Shown here in pieces: positions 1-11,919 of a DNA stretch of 64,000 nt (position 1 is its first letter; each line of letters opens with the position of its first letter). The DNA lies in contig JAOVFP010000001.1 in NCBI GenBank assembly GCA_025738555.1, positions 6,262,001 to 6,326,000 of the forward strand, read 5' to 3'. Source of the stretch: Cyathus striatus (Eukaryota; Basidiomycota; Agaricomycetes; Agaricales; Nidulariaceae). Under the pieces are notes generated by a model. That model saw nothing but the letters and a program-made list of their open reading frames with translations. It was not told where the DNA came from and did not search any database. Both the position numbers and the translations under genes were made by a program.

Positions 1-539
1 GACATATGTCACAAAGATAAGACAATGGTAGACAAAGCTCATTGTGACTACCCAAATAAATATTTCATTGTTATTTCATAGGTGAAAACCCTTTGAAATA
101 TTGAATAAAGAATTTCAAAGAAAATGGGGATCCAGGTTTCAATATTTCTTTGTTATTGTGACTTTCAAATATGTGAGAAATATTATATGTGAATTGTAAG
201 AGTATTACAAAGCAAAATAATGATGTAATATAAAGAATATTTCCATGATATTTCAAAGCTATTTCACATTGAAATATTGAGGCATGCACACAGTGTAAAT
301 GAGAACTTGAGATTGCTAGTGCTTCATACAGAGGACTTATATACATAATAGACAAGTAACTACTATTTTCTAGTGTATGCTACTATAATCTTCCTGCATA
401 TTCCAACATGTGCTACTACATTCTCCAATGATCCCCTACCCTCTCACTTACATAACATGTGACTAATCTGCTAGATATTGAGGTGCCAGCTGAAATCCCA
501 ACACCACCTACACACATGGCAAATAACTTGACATCTAAC
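1..539. other. AT-rich stretch, nothing recognised
   Basis: I see no coding pattern, RNA gene or repeat family here. Short open frames exist on both strands but lack family motifs and codon structure. The GH31 relic begins at about 540. Confidence 0.5.
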
Positions 540-1189
540 TCAAATCCACAAATGGAAGTGACAAAATAGACCTCACCTGGCCAGGCATGACTGTTTACCC
601 TGATTGGTTCAATCCTTCCACACAGATGTACTGGAATGAGCAGTTTGCAGAGTTTACTTTATATGAGCAGATGATCTCTACAGCTATGCAGGAGGCAATG
701 CTTAGTCAATGACCTGGGGAGAGGCTGTTTACTATTATGTGCTTGGCATTCCCTGGTGCTGGGGTGCACATGGGCAAGTGGTTGGGGGATAATTTGAGCT
801 TGTGGGAGCATTATAGGTGGTCAGTGGCAGGTATGTTGGGCTTTGCAGGGGTGTTTCAGGTTCCAATGGTTGGGAGTGATATTTGTGGGTTTGGTGCAGT
901 AATTTACACTCCCCCAAGAGGTCTGTATGGATCTGTATGGATCCGCACAGATCCGTACGAAATCCGCACGGAATCCGAAAATTCCGTACGGATCCGTGTG
1001 GATTCCGTGCAGATCCGTACAGATCCGTACAGACCTGTATAGATACTATACAGAATTTATATAGTGGCTATTATTATTATTAAAGGTGATTATTCTATAT
1101 GGATTCCATACATATTCTGCATGGATTCTGTGTGGATTCATGCATTGCTGCCTTGTCACAGGTGTCAAGTGTAACACTACATGAAATCT

Positions 1190-3030
1190 GTGATACACTC
1201 AATATATAGTATCATGCTCAATACATAGTGTCATGCTTAATGTATAGCATCACACTCAATGCATAGTGTCACACTCAACACTTAGTATCACACTTAATGT
1301 ATAGTTTCATGCTTAATGCATAGTGTCACACTCAACACTTAGTATCACACTTAATGTATAGTGTCATGCTTAATGCAGAGTGTCACACTCAACACTTTGT
1401 GTCACACTCAACATTTTGTGTCACACTCAACACTTTGTGTCACACTCAACCCTTAGTGTCACACTCAACCCTTAGTGTCACACTCAATGCTTAGTGTCAC
1501 ACTCAACCCTTAGTGTCACACTCAATGCTTAGTGTCACACTCAATGCTTAGTGTCACACTCAACCCTTAGTGTCACACTCAATGCTTAGTGTCACACTCA
1601 ATGCTTAGTGTCACACTCAATGCTTAGTGTCACACTCAACCCTTAGTGTCACGCTTAACCCTTATTGTCACACTCGACACAGTGTTAAGTGCGACACTAA
1701 GTGTTGAGTGTGACACAAAGTGTTGAGTGTGATACTAACACGGCGGGGTATTAGCTGTCATGTAACGGTCGAGCGTTGAACAGTACTGGGATCTGTCATG
1801 TAGCATAATTTGTCACAAAGGTCACCGTGAATTGAACTAGTTCGACTATTCAAAAGAACAAAGAGGAATATCACGTGACTTGAAAGACTTGAAAGCAAAC
1901 CAGAACTACGAACTTCTCAGGCGAGACAAGTCAGTTACATAATATTTTAAAATGGCTCACAATTCTGGCCGACAACTTATTTTCACAGTTGTGCAGCACA
2001 AAGAAAAAATGGATATATACTCATACTGCTGCTGAATTATACTTACTATATTATTATTACATTTTGAATATTCCAATGTCATGTTTAAATAGGATTTCTT
2101 AATTTCTGATGATGTGCAGACTTACTGCCATACTGTGCTTTGTTCTGTATCAATCAATGAATCGTTCAGTTTCATGTGACACGCGTGACTCTTATTCTAC
2201 ATGACAGTACCCACTACTGTTCAATTTCGATCGTTACATGACAGCAAATACCCTGCCGTGTAAGGGTTAAGTGTGACACTAAGGGTTAAGCATGACACTA
2301 AGTGTTAAGTGTGACACTAAGTGTTAAGCGTGACACTAAGGGTTGAGCATGACACTAAGGGTTAAGCATGACACTAAGCATTGAGTGTGACAATAAGGGT
2401 TAAGCGTGACACTAAGGGTTGAGCGTGACACTAAGCATTGAGTGTGACAATAAGGGTTAAGCGTGACACAGTGTCACGCTTAACACTTAGTGTCACACTT
2501 AACCCTTAGTGTCACACTCAACCCTTAGTATCACACTCAACACTTTGTGTCACACTCAACACTTAGTGTCGCACTTAACACTGTGTCACGCTTAACTCTT
2601 AGTGTCACACTCAACCCTTAGTGTCACGCTTAACCCTTAGTATCACACTCAACACTTTGTGTCACACTCAACACTTAGTGTCACACTTAACACTGTGTCA
2701 CGCTTAACCCTTAGTGTCACACTCAATGCTTAGTGTCACACTCAACCCTTAGTGTCACGCTTAACCCTTATTGTCACACTCAATGCTTAGTGTCATGCTC
2801 AACCCTTAGTGTCACGCTTAACCCTTATTGTCACACTCAATGCTTAGTGTTATGCTCAACCCTTAGTGTCACGCTCAATCCTTAGTGTCACGCTTAACAC
2901 TTAGTGTCACGCTTAACCCTTAGTGTCACACTCAACCCTTAGTATCACGCTTAAACCTTAGTGTCACACTTAACCCTTAGTGTCATGCTTAATGGAGAGT
3001 GTCACACTTAGTGCTTAGTATCACACAATT
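1190..3030. repeat. Minisatellite AGTGTCACACTCAACNCTT in A1, with an inverted middle block
   Basis: The unit of about 19-20 bp runs forward from about 1190 to 1672, reverse-complemented from about 1673 to 2466, and forward again to about 3030. The junction near 2467 is a palindrome around GTGACACAGTGTCAC. A2 has the same repeat in one orientation only, so the flip is particular to A1. A 522-bp inverted-repeat element lies inside the flipped block. Confidence 0.85.
1739..2260. mobile_element. 522-bp MITE with TAA target duplication (Harbinger-like)
   Basis: The ends are inverted repeats: CACGGCGGGGTATT on the left and, inward from the right, CACGGCAGGGTATT, continuing into TGCTGTCATGTAACGNTCGA. 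TAA flanks both sides (1736-1738 and 2261-2263), the three-base duplication typical of PIF/Harbinger elements. No coding sequence is visible. It interrupts the A1 minisatellite, so it is younger than that array. Confidence 0.7.
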
Positions 3031-3506
3031 TTCTATTCTAATTTTCTATAAGGAAATAAGTATAATAAGATTCCGTACAGATTCTGTACAGAATTTTTCA
3101 GGTCTGTAATGCAGAATTCTGCGGAATCCGCACGGAATTTTTGATTCTGTGTGGAATCTGTGCAGAATCTGTACAGACCCAAAAAAACCTCTGCCAAAAA
3201 GAAAAAAATCTGTGCAGATTCCGCACAGATTCCGAAAATTCCGTACAGATTCTGCACGGATCTGTACAGAACACCTGGCTAAGTGTAAAGAGCTCGTTTG
3301 GTGAGTATTTCTTTTTGGTGTTGAGTGGTGGTTGGTACTGATGGTGTTGTGTGTAGGGGGGAATATGACTGAGACACTTTGTGCAAGGTGGGCTACATTT
3401 GGGCCTTTTTATCCTTTCATGAGGAATGTACTATGTTTTTCTTTTCTTGATTTGTAACTTGGCTTATCTTTGTGATTTGTAGTATAATGGTGATACCTCT
3501 ATAAAT

Positions 3507-3740
3507 GAGGTCATTACACTCCTCCACAAAATCATGTAGACTCCATGTAGATTCCACCTGGACTCCACCTGGACTCTACCTGGACTCTACCTGGACTCTA
3601 GCCAGAATTATGACCAGCCTATTTTCTATGTAAAGTCCAGGTAGAGTCCAGGTGAGTCCAGGTTGGCTTCATCTGCACTTTACACAGACTCTACCTGGAC
3701 TCCACCTGAACTCTAGGTGGACTTTCTGGTAGAATCTTTG
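3507..3740. mobile_element. X-side terminus and iterons of XT unit 5
   Basis: GAGGTCATTACACTCC at 3507 matches the X-side end consensus RAGSTCnTKAYRCT of units 1-3, A and G. It is followed by repeated GGACTCTACCT / GAGTCCAGGTA blocks in both orientations to about 3735. X5 lies downstream and points away from this end, as in the other units. The opposite end of unit 5 was not found; unit 2 interrupts X5 at 19672 and the continuation is not recognisable after 40507. The bases before the end (CTATAAAT, 3499-3506) are the candidate target duplication but have no visible partner. Confidence 0.65.
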
Positions 3741-3781
3741 TTACATGTTACATTAGAATTATTACTCTTACTTATATATGT

Positions 3782-3866
3782 AAAAAAAAATTGCACCACA
3801 GTGGTTCAAACCCAAGATGCGAACACTTAAATATGTGCACAATTACCACTAGGTTATTGGACCTTG
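3782..3866 (-). ncRNA. tRNA-like Pol III cassette of unit 5
   Basis: On the minus strand an A-box-like AACCTAGTGGTAATTGTGC (around 3838-3856) is followed by a B-box-like GGGTTTGAACC (around 3803-3815) and then a run of nine T (complement of 3782-3790), which would stop RNA polymerase III. It lies about 300 bp inside the unit end and points toward it. Stems of a real tRNA are poor, so it is tRNA-like rather than a tRNA. Units 1 and 3 have equivalents at the same place and orientation. Confidence 0.5.
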
Positions 3867-3949
3867 TAAAGTAAAGGTAAGCTACTCCTCTTGACAAGCT
3901 CACTGCCAGTGCCACATGTTTCAAAAATATTGTTAATGTCATACAACAC

Positions 3950-5310
3950 TTTCAACAACTCTCATCACTCTTAACCATGTCGTCGACACTGCATCTCCCA
4001 CCCCACCTCTGCTCTGTCCTCCACCTTGGTCCCCAGTGTGTCCCCACCCCCACACTCCCAGACCTCAACATTCCTCAATCTCAAGACTTTCAGTGATGTC
4101 CACAACATATTGCCCACATGCATTCTCACTAGGTAAGCCCCCTAGCTCCACCCCATCTTTGCTCACCTCTACATTTACCACTGCCACCCCTACAGGCTAC
4201 CATTGTTGATGCAGTAAGATCCACAATGTCACACAGCACACCACCATGTTCCCACTCTCCATTCCACACCCCACCATGCCCCCACCTCAACATCCCACCA
4301 CCTCAACCACACCACCTTGGCAATACTCTTCCCCAACCACTGCAGCGTCCCCCACCTTACAACAACAACACTATGATGCTCTCAATGCATACATCAGAGC
4401 CAGGTAAGCCTATTCTCTCATCTTGTATGGATGCCACATGCTACCTTACTTCCCACAGCATTATCTATGCTTCATAGATTTCACCCACAGCTCCACCTCA
4501 TCCTCACTGTGTTGCACTGACAATGATGCCTTGCCATTCAGCCTCTCCTCTTGCATCAAGAAGACAATGACGCTGCTGGCAAGAACAGCATTGATTCCAC
4601 ATCACCCCCCCTCCCCCCTCAGTGTCAACATCTCAGCCACCACCAGGACTGCTGCCTCACTAATGACAATAACAACTGCCTTCTTGCCCCCAATCACTGC
4701 TACCTCCACCACCTCCCCACAGCCAACACCAACTGTCTCATCCCCATGATGATAATGACCACACCACCACCATCCACCTCATCTTCACCACCACCAGTGT
4801 CTCATCCTCATGATGATGACAGCTATCATCACTACTAGCACTGTCTTGCCCCCCCCCACCACCACCAGCTGTCTCTTCCTCACAATGATGATGATGACCA
4901 CCACCACCACCATCTGCCGTCCCACCCCCACCACCACCAGTCATCTCATCCCCATGATGACAATGACAATGACCATTCACTGTCTCACCCCCTCACTACC
5001 ATCTGCCATCTTGCCCCCTCCCCCCACCACCAGCTGTCTCGCCATCATGATGATGATGACAATGATGACCATCCACCATCTTACCCCCACTAACCACTGT
5101 CTCATTCCCACAACCACCAACTATTGTCTCGCCTCCACCACCACCACCACCACCACCACCAACTGCTGTCTTGTCCCCACCACAACCATCCACTGTCTTG
5201 TCACCACTACCACCAACTGCTGTCTTGCCCCCACTACCACCACCACCACCTGCTGTCTTGCTCCCACCACCACCTGCCATCTTGCTCCCACTACCACTGC
5301 TTGTTTGTGT
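3950..5310 (+). repeat. C-rich CCA/ATGATG minisatellite of unit 5
   Basis: The + strand is rich in CCACCACCACC and CATGATGATGAC, with a recurring CTGTCTTGCCCCCACCACC motif from about 4840 to 5300. Open frames here (for example 4810-5313) are Thr/Pro-rich by-products of the repeat and I do not call them genes. The X-sense strand is the C-rich one, as in units 1, 2 and 3. Confidence 0.7.
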
Positions 5311-5974
5311 TAGAGTAACATTTTTATTTTATGTATATTAGCATAGCTAGTTCATGTATTAGATTTATCATAATGAATATATTATAACTTTTATAACAAG
5401 AACATGTGAGATTATGAATGAGTGATTAGTAGAATGTGAGATTGTGAGCATGTGCAAGTTATTAATATAGTACAAGGCAAGGTGCAAGCACATGCAGATG
5501 AAATCACCTCTGGTATATTATTATCACAGCGTGAGGCTGCAAGTGCATACAGATGCAATTGCTTCCATACATTATTAGTACAGTGTAAGGCTGGCAATTG
5601 ATTTAATAGCAATCTATTTAGACTGATGCCAGTCTATTTTTAGTAAATTTAATGTGGGTGCATGCCATGAACCTTAATGAATTCTGTTCTGTTTTTAACT
5701 TTTTGAATCAATGTGTGTCAGACTGAAATATAATTAGATTCTCACATATAGTAAGCTTTCTAAGTGATGAAATCTTTCTTCCCTTCCCACTTTGATCCAT
5801 ACTGAGATTGCTGTCTTGCCCCCCACCTGCTCTTCAATTTCACTATCCACTGTGTCAAGCATGTCTAAGTCAACTAAAACTTCAAACACTGTCAATCCCT
5901 CTATGGATGAGCCTAGATTGTTCAGATCTAGGACCAGAACTGTTACCCAGGAGCAAGTTGTGAGAACAACTAGT

Positions 5975-6240
5975 AAGATTACTACTAAGTCCCAAGAACA
6001 CTCTGGAGAAGGCAAATGCACCTTCTGAGCTTTCTGAAAGGCCTAAGTCTATGAGATCAAGTAGTAGGTTTGCTTCCTGGGCCCAAGAACAATCAGGAGA
6101 AGGGACAAATGCACCTCCTGAACTTTCTGAAAGGCCTAAATCCATCAGATCAAGTAGTAGAATTGCTTTCAGGGCTCAAGAACAGTCTGGAGGAGGGACA
6201 GAGACACCTCCTGAGCTTTTTGAAAAGCCTAAGTCCAAGA
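5975..6240 (+). repeat. Three tandem ~114-bp copies inside X5 exon 1
   Basis: Each copy encodes RSxxR...QEQSGxG...PSELSERPKS or a close variant, so the duplication multiplies an Arg/Ser basic patch. Copy one has lost two nucleotides relative to copies two and three, which breaks the frame. Confidence 0.7.
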
Positions 6241-6469
6241 AATCAAAAGCTAAAGTTAACACAAAATCCAAAAAAGTGAGAACTCAAGATATTTAGGTAG
6301 AACAGAGGAAGGAAAGGAAAAAGGAAAGGAAAAAGGAAAAGGAGGAGGAAAATCTAAGTGTATAGTATTTTAATTCATTCTTTATGTGATCTAACTAGCA
6401 TTAAAATGTAGAAAAACTTCAGTTACAAGACAACAAGAAGATATCACTAATGAAGCAAAAGGAAAACCA

Positions 6470-7841
6470 CTGTATATTTCACTCCTCCACAAGATCAGGT
6501 GGACTCTACCTGGACTCTACCTGGACTCCACCTGGACTCCACTGAACTCAAGTGCCTAAGCTGTATGTAGACTCTATTGTTACATGTGTGTGAAAGTGTG
6601 ACATGTTGAAAAATGTTGGAAAAAGCGTGACATGTGTGACAAGCGTGGGAAAAGCGTGACATGTTCGAAAAATGTCACATATCACAATCATCACACTTGC
6701 CACACTTTTTGAACATGTCACACTTTTCCCACGCTTGTCACACATGTCACGCTTTTTCCAACATTTTTCAACATGTCACACTTTCATACACATGTAACAA
6801 TAGAGTCTACATACAGCTTAGGCACCACACTTTTTCTAACATTTTTCAATATGTCACACTTTCACACATGTGTGACAAGTATGATGACTGTGGGAAACAT
6901 GTTACAACTATGACAATAGAGTCTAGGTAGAGTCTGATTGCTTGAGTCCAGGTAGAGTCCAGGTGGAGTCCAGGTGGAGTCCAGGTAGAGTCTAGGCAGA
7001 GTCTAGGCAGAGTCCTTACTCTGCCTAGACTCTATATGGACCACCTGGACTCTATCTGGACTCTACCTAGACTCTACATGGACTACCTGGACTCTACTGA
7101 ACTCAAGTTTACTAAAGTCCAGGTAGAGTCCAGGTAGAGTCCATGTAGAGTTCAGGTTCAGTCTAGGTGCTTGAGTTTACTAAAGTCCAGGTAGAGTCCA
7201 GGTAGAGTCCAGATAGAGTCCATGTAGAGTCCAGGTTCAGTCTAGATGCTTGAGTTTACTAAAGTCCAGGTAGAGTCCAGGTAGAATCCATGTAGAGTCC
7301 AGGTTCAGTCTAGGTGCTTGAGTTTACTAAAGTCCAAGTAGAGTCCAGGTAGAGTCCATGTAGAGTCCAGGTTCAGTCTAGTTACTTGATTCTACTGAAG
7401 TCCAGGTAGAGTCCAGGTAGAGTCCAGGTAGAGTCCATGTAGAGTCCAGGTTCAGTCTAGATGCTTGATTCTACTAAAGTTCAAGTAGAGTCCAGGTAGA
7501 GTCCAGGTAGAGTCCAGATAGAGTCCAGGTTCAGTCTAGGTGCTTGAATTTACTTAAGTCCAGGTAGAGTCCAGGTAGAGTCCAGGTAGAATCCAGGTGG
7601 AGTCCAGGTGGAGTCCAGTTGCTTGAGTCCAGTGGACTCCAGGTGCAGTCCAGCTCACACCTGGAGTCCACCTGAAGTCTATGTAGAGTCTATTATTTTC
7701 TATATGTAAAGTCCAGGTGAAGTCCAAGTAGAGTCCAAGTAGAGTCCAAGTGAAGTCCAAGTAGAGTCCAGGTAGAGTCCTGGAGTCCAGGTGGAATCTA
7801 CATGGAGTCTACATGATTTTGTGGAGGAGTGTAATGACCTT
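6470..7841 (+). mobile_element. G: non-autonomous XT-family element, 1.37 kb, 8-bp TSD GAAAACCA
   Basis: The left end is CTGTATATTTCACTCC and the right end, read inward, is AAGGTCATTACACTCC. GAAAACCA is duplicated at 6462-6469 and 7842-7849. The interior is iterons of GAGTCCAGGTA with a ~90-bp higher-order repeat (about 7120-7640; recurring GTTCAGTCTAGGTGCTTGAG). It interrupts exon 2 of X5; removing it and one duplication restores the exon up to the GTAAGT donor. The iterons are the same type as those at the unit 5 end, so G looks like a deletion derivative of the unit 5 family (inference). It encodes no protein. Confidence 0.9.
6548..6822. repeat. Long inverted repeat (~105-bp arms) in G
   Basis: The arm from about 6550 to 6657 (CTAAGCTGTATGTAGACTCT onward through AAAGCGTGACATGTGTGACA) reappears reverse-complemented at about 6718-6822 with very few differences, separated by about 60 bp. 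A partial third arm follows to about 6920. Transcribed, it would form a long hairpin. Confidence 0.8.
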
Positions 7842-8777
7842 GAAAACCACAGCATTTAACCCTGTAAGTAACTATTATGTTGACCTTGAATATTTTAACT
7901 AATTCAGTAGAGCAGAACAAATTCTGGAGGATGAAAATACATCTGTTGCTCCTCCTCCTTCTCAACTTCACATGTCCTTGCCTGAGAATACTGCTTCTAC
8001 TTTCACTGCTGAAAAATAAGGTGACTTGTTGAATAAAGAAGAAATTCTGGTACCATTGAGTTCACAATTGGGGAGTATGAAACTTGATATATCTAAGTCT
8101 TCATCTGAGTCATCTTCTGACTCTAACTCTTCAGACACTTCTGAGTCAATTGAGCAGCTCAATAAGCTTGATACATCTGTAAATGAGTCAGAAGAAACAG
8201 ATGAATCAGAAGAAATGAAAGAGTCTGAGGAAATAGATGACTCAGAAGATATGAGTGAGTCTGAGAAAATGAATGAGCTAGAAGAGACAAGCAAGCCAGA
8301 ATACATGGATACTGACCATACACTAAAGAAAGCTTCTGATTCTAAACATAGTTGGTCAGAGCTCTCAAGTTCTTCTGAAGATTCTGAGAGTCAAAGTAGT
8401 TCAATGAGTAAGATATCATGCCAGTCAAAGTCCCATAGCTCAGTTAGGAGCTTCACATGCAGTTGGAGGGTTTTCCTGCCAGCATGCTATAGGTAATTTC
8501 TTTAACTTTGGAGATCAAGAAGGTATATTTGTGTTATTTATCAATTCATTAGTTTTACTTATTCATTTATATAGATGTACTTATGATACCATCAAATAAC
8601 ACACAAGGCAAAATTCATTTATTCCTGAAGCATGATTATACTGAAGCAGATTACATTATCGACAATCAGACTCCAGGTTCTGATCTTGCTACTGTTCTTG
8701 AGGTTGTTGATGAATATTGGGAGCTGGTGTCTGGTATGTTCTCTTACTAATACTACAAATAATCTGTATGTGTCACT

Positions 8778-9290
8778 CCCACACATGTCTCAACTGACTC
8801 TCACCTGACTCTCACCTGACTCTCATCTAAGTCTCAATAGTCTCACCTGACTCTCATCTGACTCTCAACTAAGTCTCAGAAGTCAGGTTAGACTCTCATC
8901 TGACTATCATTTGACTCTCAACTAAGTCTCAGAAGTCAGCTGAGAGTCTAAACTAGGTCTCAACTGAGTCTCAAGAGTCAACTGAGAGTCTCATTAGAGT
9001 CAGTTGAGAGTCAGTTGAGACTTCCTGAATTAGTATTGGGCTTAGCTTGGATTCACACATGACTCTCACCTGACTCTCACCTGACTCTCATCTGACTCTC
9101 ACCTGACTCTCACCTGACTCTCATCTGACTCTCATCTGACTCTCACCTAACTCTCATTTGTCTCTCACCTGACTCTCACCTGACTCTCACCTAACTCTCA
9201 CCTGACTCTCATTTGTCTCTCACCTAACTCTCACCTGACTCTCATCTGTCTCTCACCTGACTCTCATCTGACTCTTATCTGACTATTACC
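8778..9290. repeat. T-side iterons of unit 1 (CTCACCTGACT)
   Basis: About forty copies of an ~11-bp motif CTCACCTGACT / CTCATCTGACT, with some in reverse orientation near 8880-9020 (GAGAGTCAGTTGAG). The same motif returns at the other end (about 18905-19205). Position and repetition suggest transposase binding sites (inference). Confidence 0.85.
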
Positions 9291-9405
9291 CAAGAATTAT
9301 CATGGCAAAAATTATTTGTGCAATTAATTATAAAATTCTCAACAAGAAATTCATATTACAATAATTAAATAAACAGATCAACCTAAGAATGAGAGCTATT
9401 TAATA

Positions 9406-11821
9406 TTACATTATCTGATCATCAGGTATATCTTCTTCCACTTCCTCCCTATCATACTCATCACCAGCTTGCTCCTCTTCCTCTTCCTCAGGATTATTTG
9501 AAGCTTTATTAAGCTGATTTTGAATAACTTTCTGAGTATGAATAAATAGTAGAGCATGAATGGTCCAATCAAAATTTGCCACAGTCATTCTATTAAGAAT
9601 ACTTTGATATCCTCCTAGCCAAGCATTGAGTTGTTCACATGCCTATTAAACTATTAATTGTTAATATAAATCAGCAATAAAAGAACTTACTTGTGTATTA
9701 AATGCCCTCTTATAGTGGGGTCTACCATTTATATCATATTCTACTACTACCAGATTTGGTGCAGAACTATTCAAAGGTGCAGGGTTACACCATTTCCTGT
9801 AAATGTAATCAGTTGTGCGATGATTGATATAGTGGTAAGAGTCTACAATCAATCTAGATGTACGACTCCATATTTCCCATGCTCCATTTAAAATAGCTGC
9901 TTGTAAAACTACACAAGCTTTATCAATGCAAATATAACTTGGTCTGGATTCCTCAGTAGGATATACTTTATTAAGAAAATCCAAAATTTGAACTGGGCCT
10001 TCAGACTTAGTAAATTTAGTCCATGCTTTAACAATACCACATGGAGCACAAATAGTTTCTACACAATAATATCTTGGTGCCACAAAATAGTTTTCTCGTT
10101 TGTTGCAACATATATTAGCTGCAGGAGGATTGTCATGAGCTGGGGCTACTTGGCGATTAACTGGGGGAAGCCAATCCAATCTTTCATTATCAGTTCTATG
10201 AAGAATTCTCCTAATACCTAATAAAGATTGACGCCCAAATCTGATTAAATGACTGCGCCATCTATTGTCATGCTCAATACAAGTCTTAGTATTGGGTTCT
10301 TTATAATTATCACAATCTGCAATATGGCATAAATGCCCACGTAATATTCTGTGTTCTGTGCAAAATACCCCATTCACTTCATTTTCTAGTTTTTGGTCAC
10401 AGTCTTCAAATGCACAATGTCTGGGTCCCATAATAATTCCATCTATAACAATCATATTTGTAATAGCTATATTCTCAGATTCATTGGAAGTTGGTTCAGA
10501 CCTTAAACTAGGAGAATCAAATTCACTTGAACTACTATTAGAATTACTATCAATATCCATTTCATGCTCAGATTCATATTGTACTTGACGGGCATTGCGT
10601 GCATTCTGTCTAGCTTCAATGGCATCCTGTCTAGCCAAATCTGCACCTTCTCCCATTAGATTTGGAACAGCATGATTTTCATCAATTCCAATTATAGCTG
10701 CTGGATCATCTTCAGTTAATACATCAGCAGTAGCTTTATATTCATGTGTACATTCACTGCATGAATGACCATCAGCAGACTGAATTATTCCATTTTGACC
10801 AAGTGAATCAAATGCACACTTTGTTATTTTGTTAATTGCATATTGCTCAAAAGGTACAGTTAAAGTAGTATTCTCTGAACTTGCTACTTGTCGAATAGTC
10901 TCATACACAAATGCTTGCCATGTTTGACGGCGAGATAACTTGAATGGTATTTCTGTTGAACTTATAAAGCATTCATTCCAAAATATAGTAAAAGCAGAGC
11001 TGGATGCATGAAAGTGGTATATTGCCTGTACAACTGAATTTGTGAAAGATCGATCAGCCCAAACTTTCTGGCCAATTTTCATAAATTTTGCTGCATTTAC
11101 TAAACTTCTGACTCTATGATTTTGAATTTTTGCATGCTTGGAGTCAGCATAATAAAATGACTGGCAGTTATTACATTTTCCTTTCAAGATATATGCATTT
11201 TTATATCTGTGCATTCCCTTTATAAGTGTTACACAAGGATAGTCTCTTTCACGAGTATCTTGATGAAGTGCTGCATTATTACAGTCTCCTGCTGAACATT
11301 GTACACATGCTGGACAAATAGCAAATACAGGCTCAATATTAGCAGTTGAAACTGGATTAAGACTATCCCCATTTCTAACTGGATCCAGACAGAGAAACTT
11401 GGCAAACATATCTAGTTTTTCACCTAGCATATTAAAGTATACTGCATCAGTTTCTATATTGGCAATAGATATTTCATCTTCATTGAATAAATGATTAATA
11501 TCATCATTTATGTGCTTTTGGAGTATTCGTGCAAGTGCAGTAATCCAACCAGTAACAAGTTGTCTATTCTCTCCTGGTACAAGGACAACTTGTTGTCTTG
11601 AATGAAGATTTATTAAATCTGTATTATTTGTTAAGGTGAATAATACTGTAAGCACTGTTGCTAGTGTTACTTCAGCACTGAAGTTCAATGAAATAAATCT
11701 GGAGAAGTCATTAAATTTAATATTTGGAAATGGATCTTGAGCTGGAGAGGAAGCACATGCTTTGGGAAGGCATGTTATAAATCCATAAAATATTACAGTC
11801 CAACAAATATATTCCCAAATA
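9406..11821 (-). CDS. T1: CxC5/CxC6 KDZ-like transposase, reads intact
   Basis: Two exons are clear: 11821-9691 and 9642-9406, joined by a 48-bp GTAAGT..AG intron between AFNTQ and ACEQLN. A CAG acceptor at 11822 implies a short 5' exon I cannot place. The visible product is about 800 residues. Counting from TTG at 11688: CxC5-type cysteines CPACVQC (125-131) and CNNC (172-175); HSCSEC near 308; an acidic-serine linker; CxC6-type cluster (HCAFEDC, FCTEH, LCHIADC, TCIEH, 424-473); CAPCG (547-551). The candidate D-D-E core is YICIDKAC (D589), LIVDSYHY (D616) and ACEQLN (E669). Before residue 1 there is a hydrophobic stretch (IWEYICWTVIFYGFITC). The C-terminus is acidic. No stop or frameshift is seen. 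CxC5/CxC6 clusters are known as partners of fungal KDZ transposases; the catalytic assignment is my inference. Confidence 0.88.
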
Positions 11822-11919
11822 CTGTATAAAATATTGTTAGTATATGATAATCAACTTAAAATATAAATAAAATAGTAAGATGACAAATGTTATGCATTGC
11901 ACATCATTAAACAACAAAA

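Larger units (their letters stand above)
897..3295 (+). mobile_element. A1: non-autonomous XT-family element, 2.4 kb, 8-bp TSD GTTTGGTG
   Basis: The left end is CAGTAATTTACACTCCC and the right end, read inward, is GAGCTCTTTACACTTAGCC. Target duplication GTTTGGTG is exact at 889-896 and 3296-3303. Just inside each end lie iterons of the type GTACGGATCCG / GGAATCCG (about 920-1040 and 3075-3270). The interior is almost entirely a roughly 19-20 bp minisatellite built on AGTGTCACACTCAACNCTT. No protein is encoded. The ends match the grammar of the coding XT units, so it is presumably mobilised in trans by a related transposase (inference). It sits in the GH31 gene, close to a splice donor. Confidence 0.9.
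540..3432 (+). pseudogene. GH31 alpha-glucosidase relic split by element A1
   Basis: Three pieces on the + strand match glycoside hydrolase family 31, which hydrolyses alpha-glucosidic bonds and is usually secreted in fungi. Piece one (about 540-709) reads LTWPGMTVYPDWFNPSTQ and ends at a TGA (710-712). Piece two (719-889), in the same frame, holds PGAGVHMGKWLGDN and VPMVGSDICGFG. Element A1 (897-3295) then interrupts it. Piece three follows a GTGAGT donor and a TAG acceptor near 3346-3349 and reads NMTETLCARWATFGPFYPF. The segment expected between pieces one and two, including the family's catalytic IWxDMNE region, is missing, as are the N-terminus and the C-terminal sheet domains. It is therefore a deleted relic. 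The motif order makes the family call firm; species and substrate cannot be told. Confidence 0.85.

Noticed and set aside
1190..3030. CRISPR-like regularly spaced repeats
   Set aside because: The 19-20 bp units are contiguous without unique spacers, the repeat is degenerate, and the genes around are eukaryotic transposons.
4226..5313. Long Thr/Pro/His-rich open frames on both strands
   Set aside because: They are products of the CCA/ATGATG minisatellite; all frames are open because of composition.
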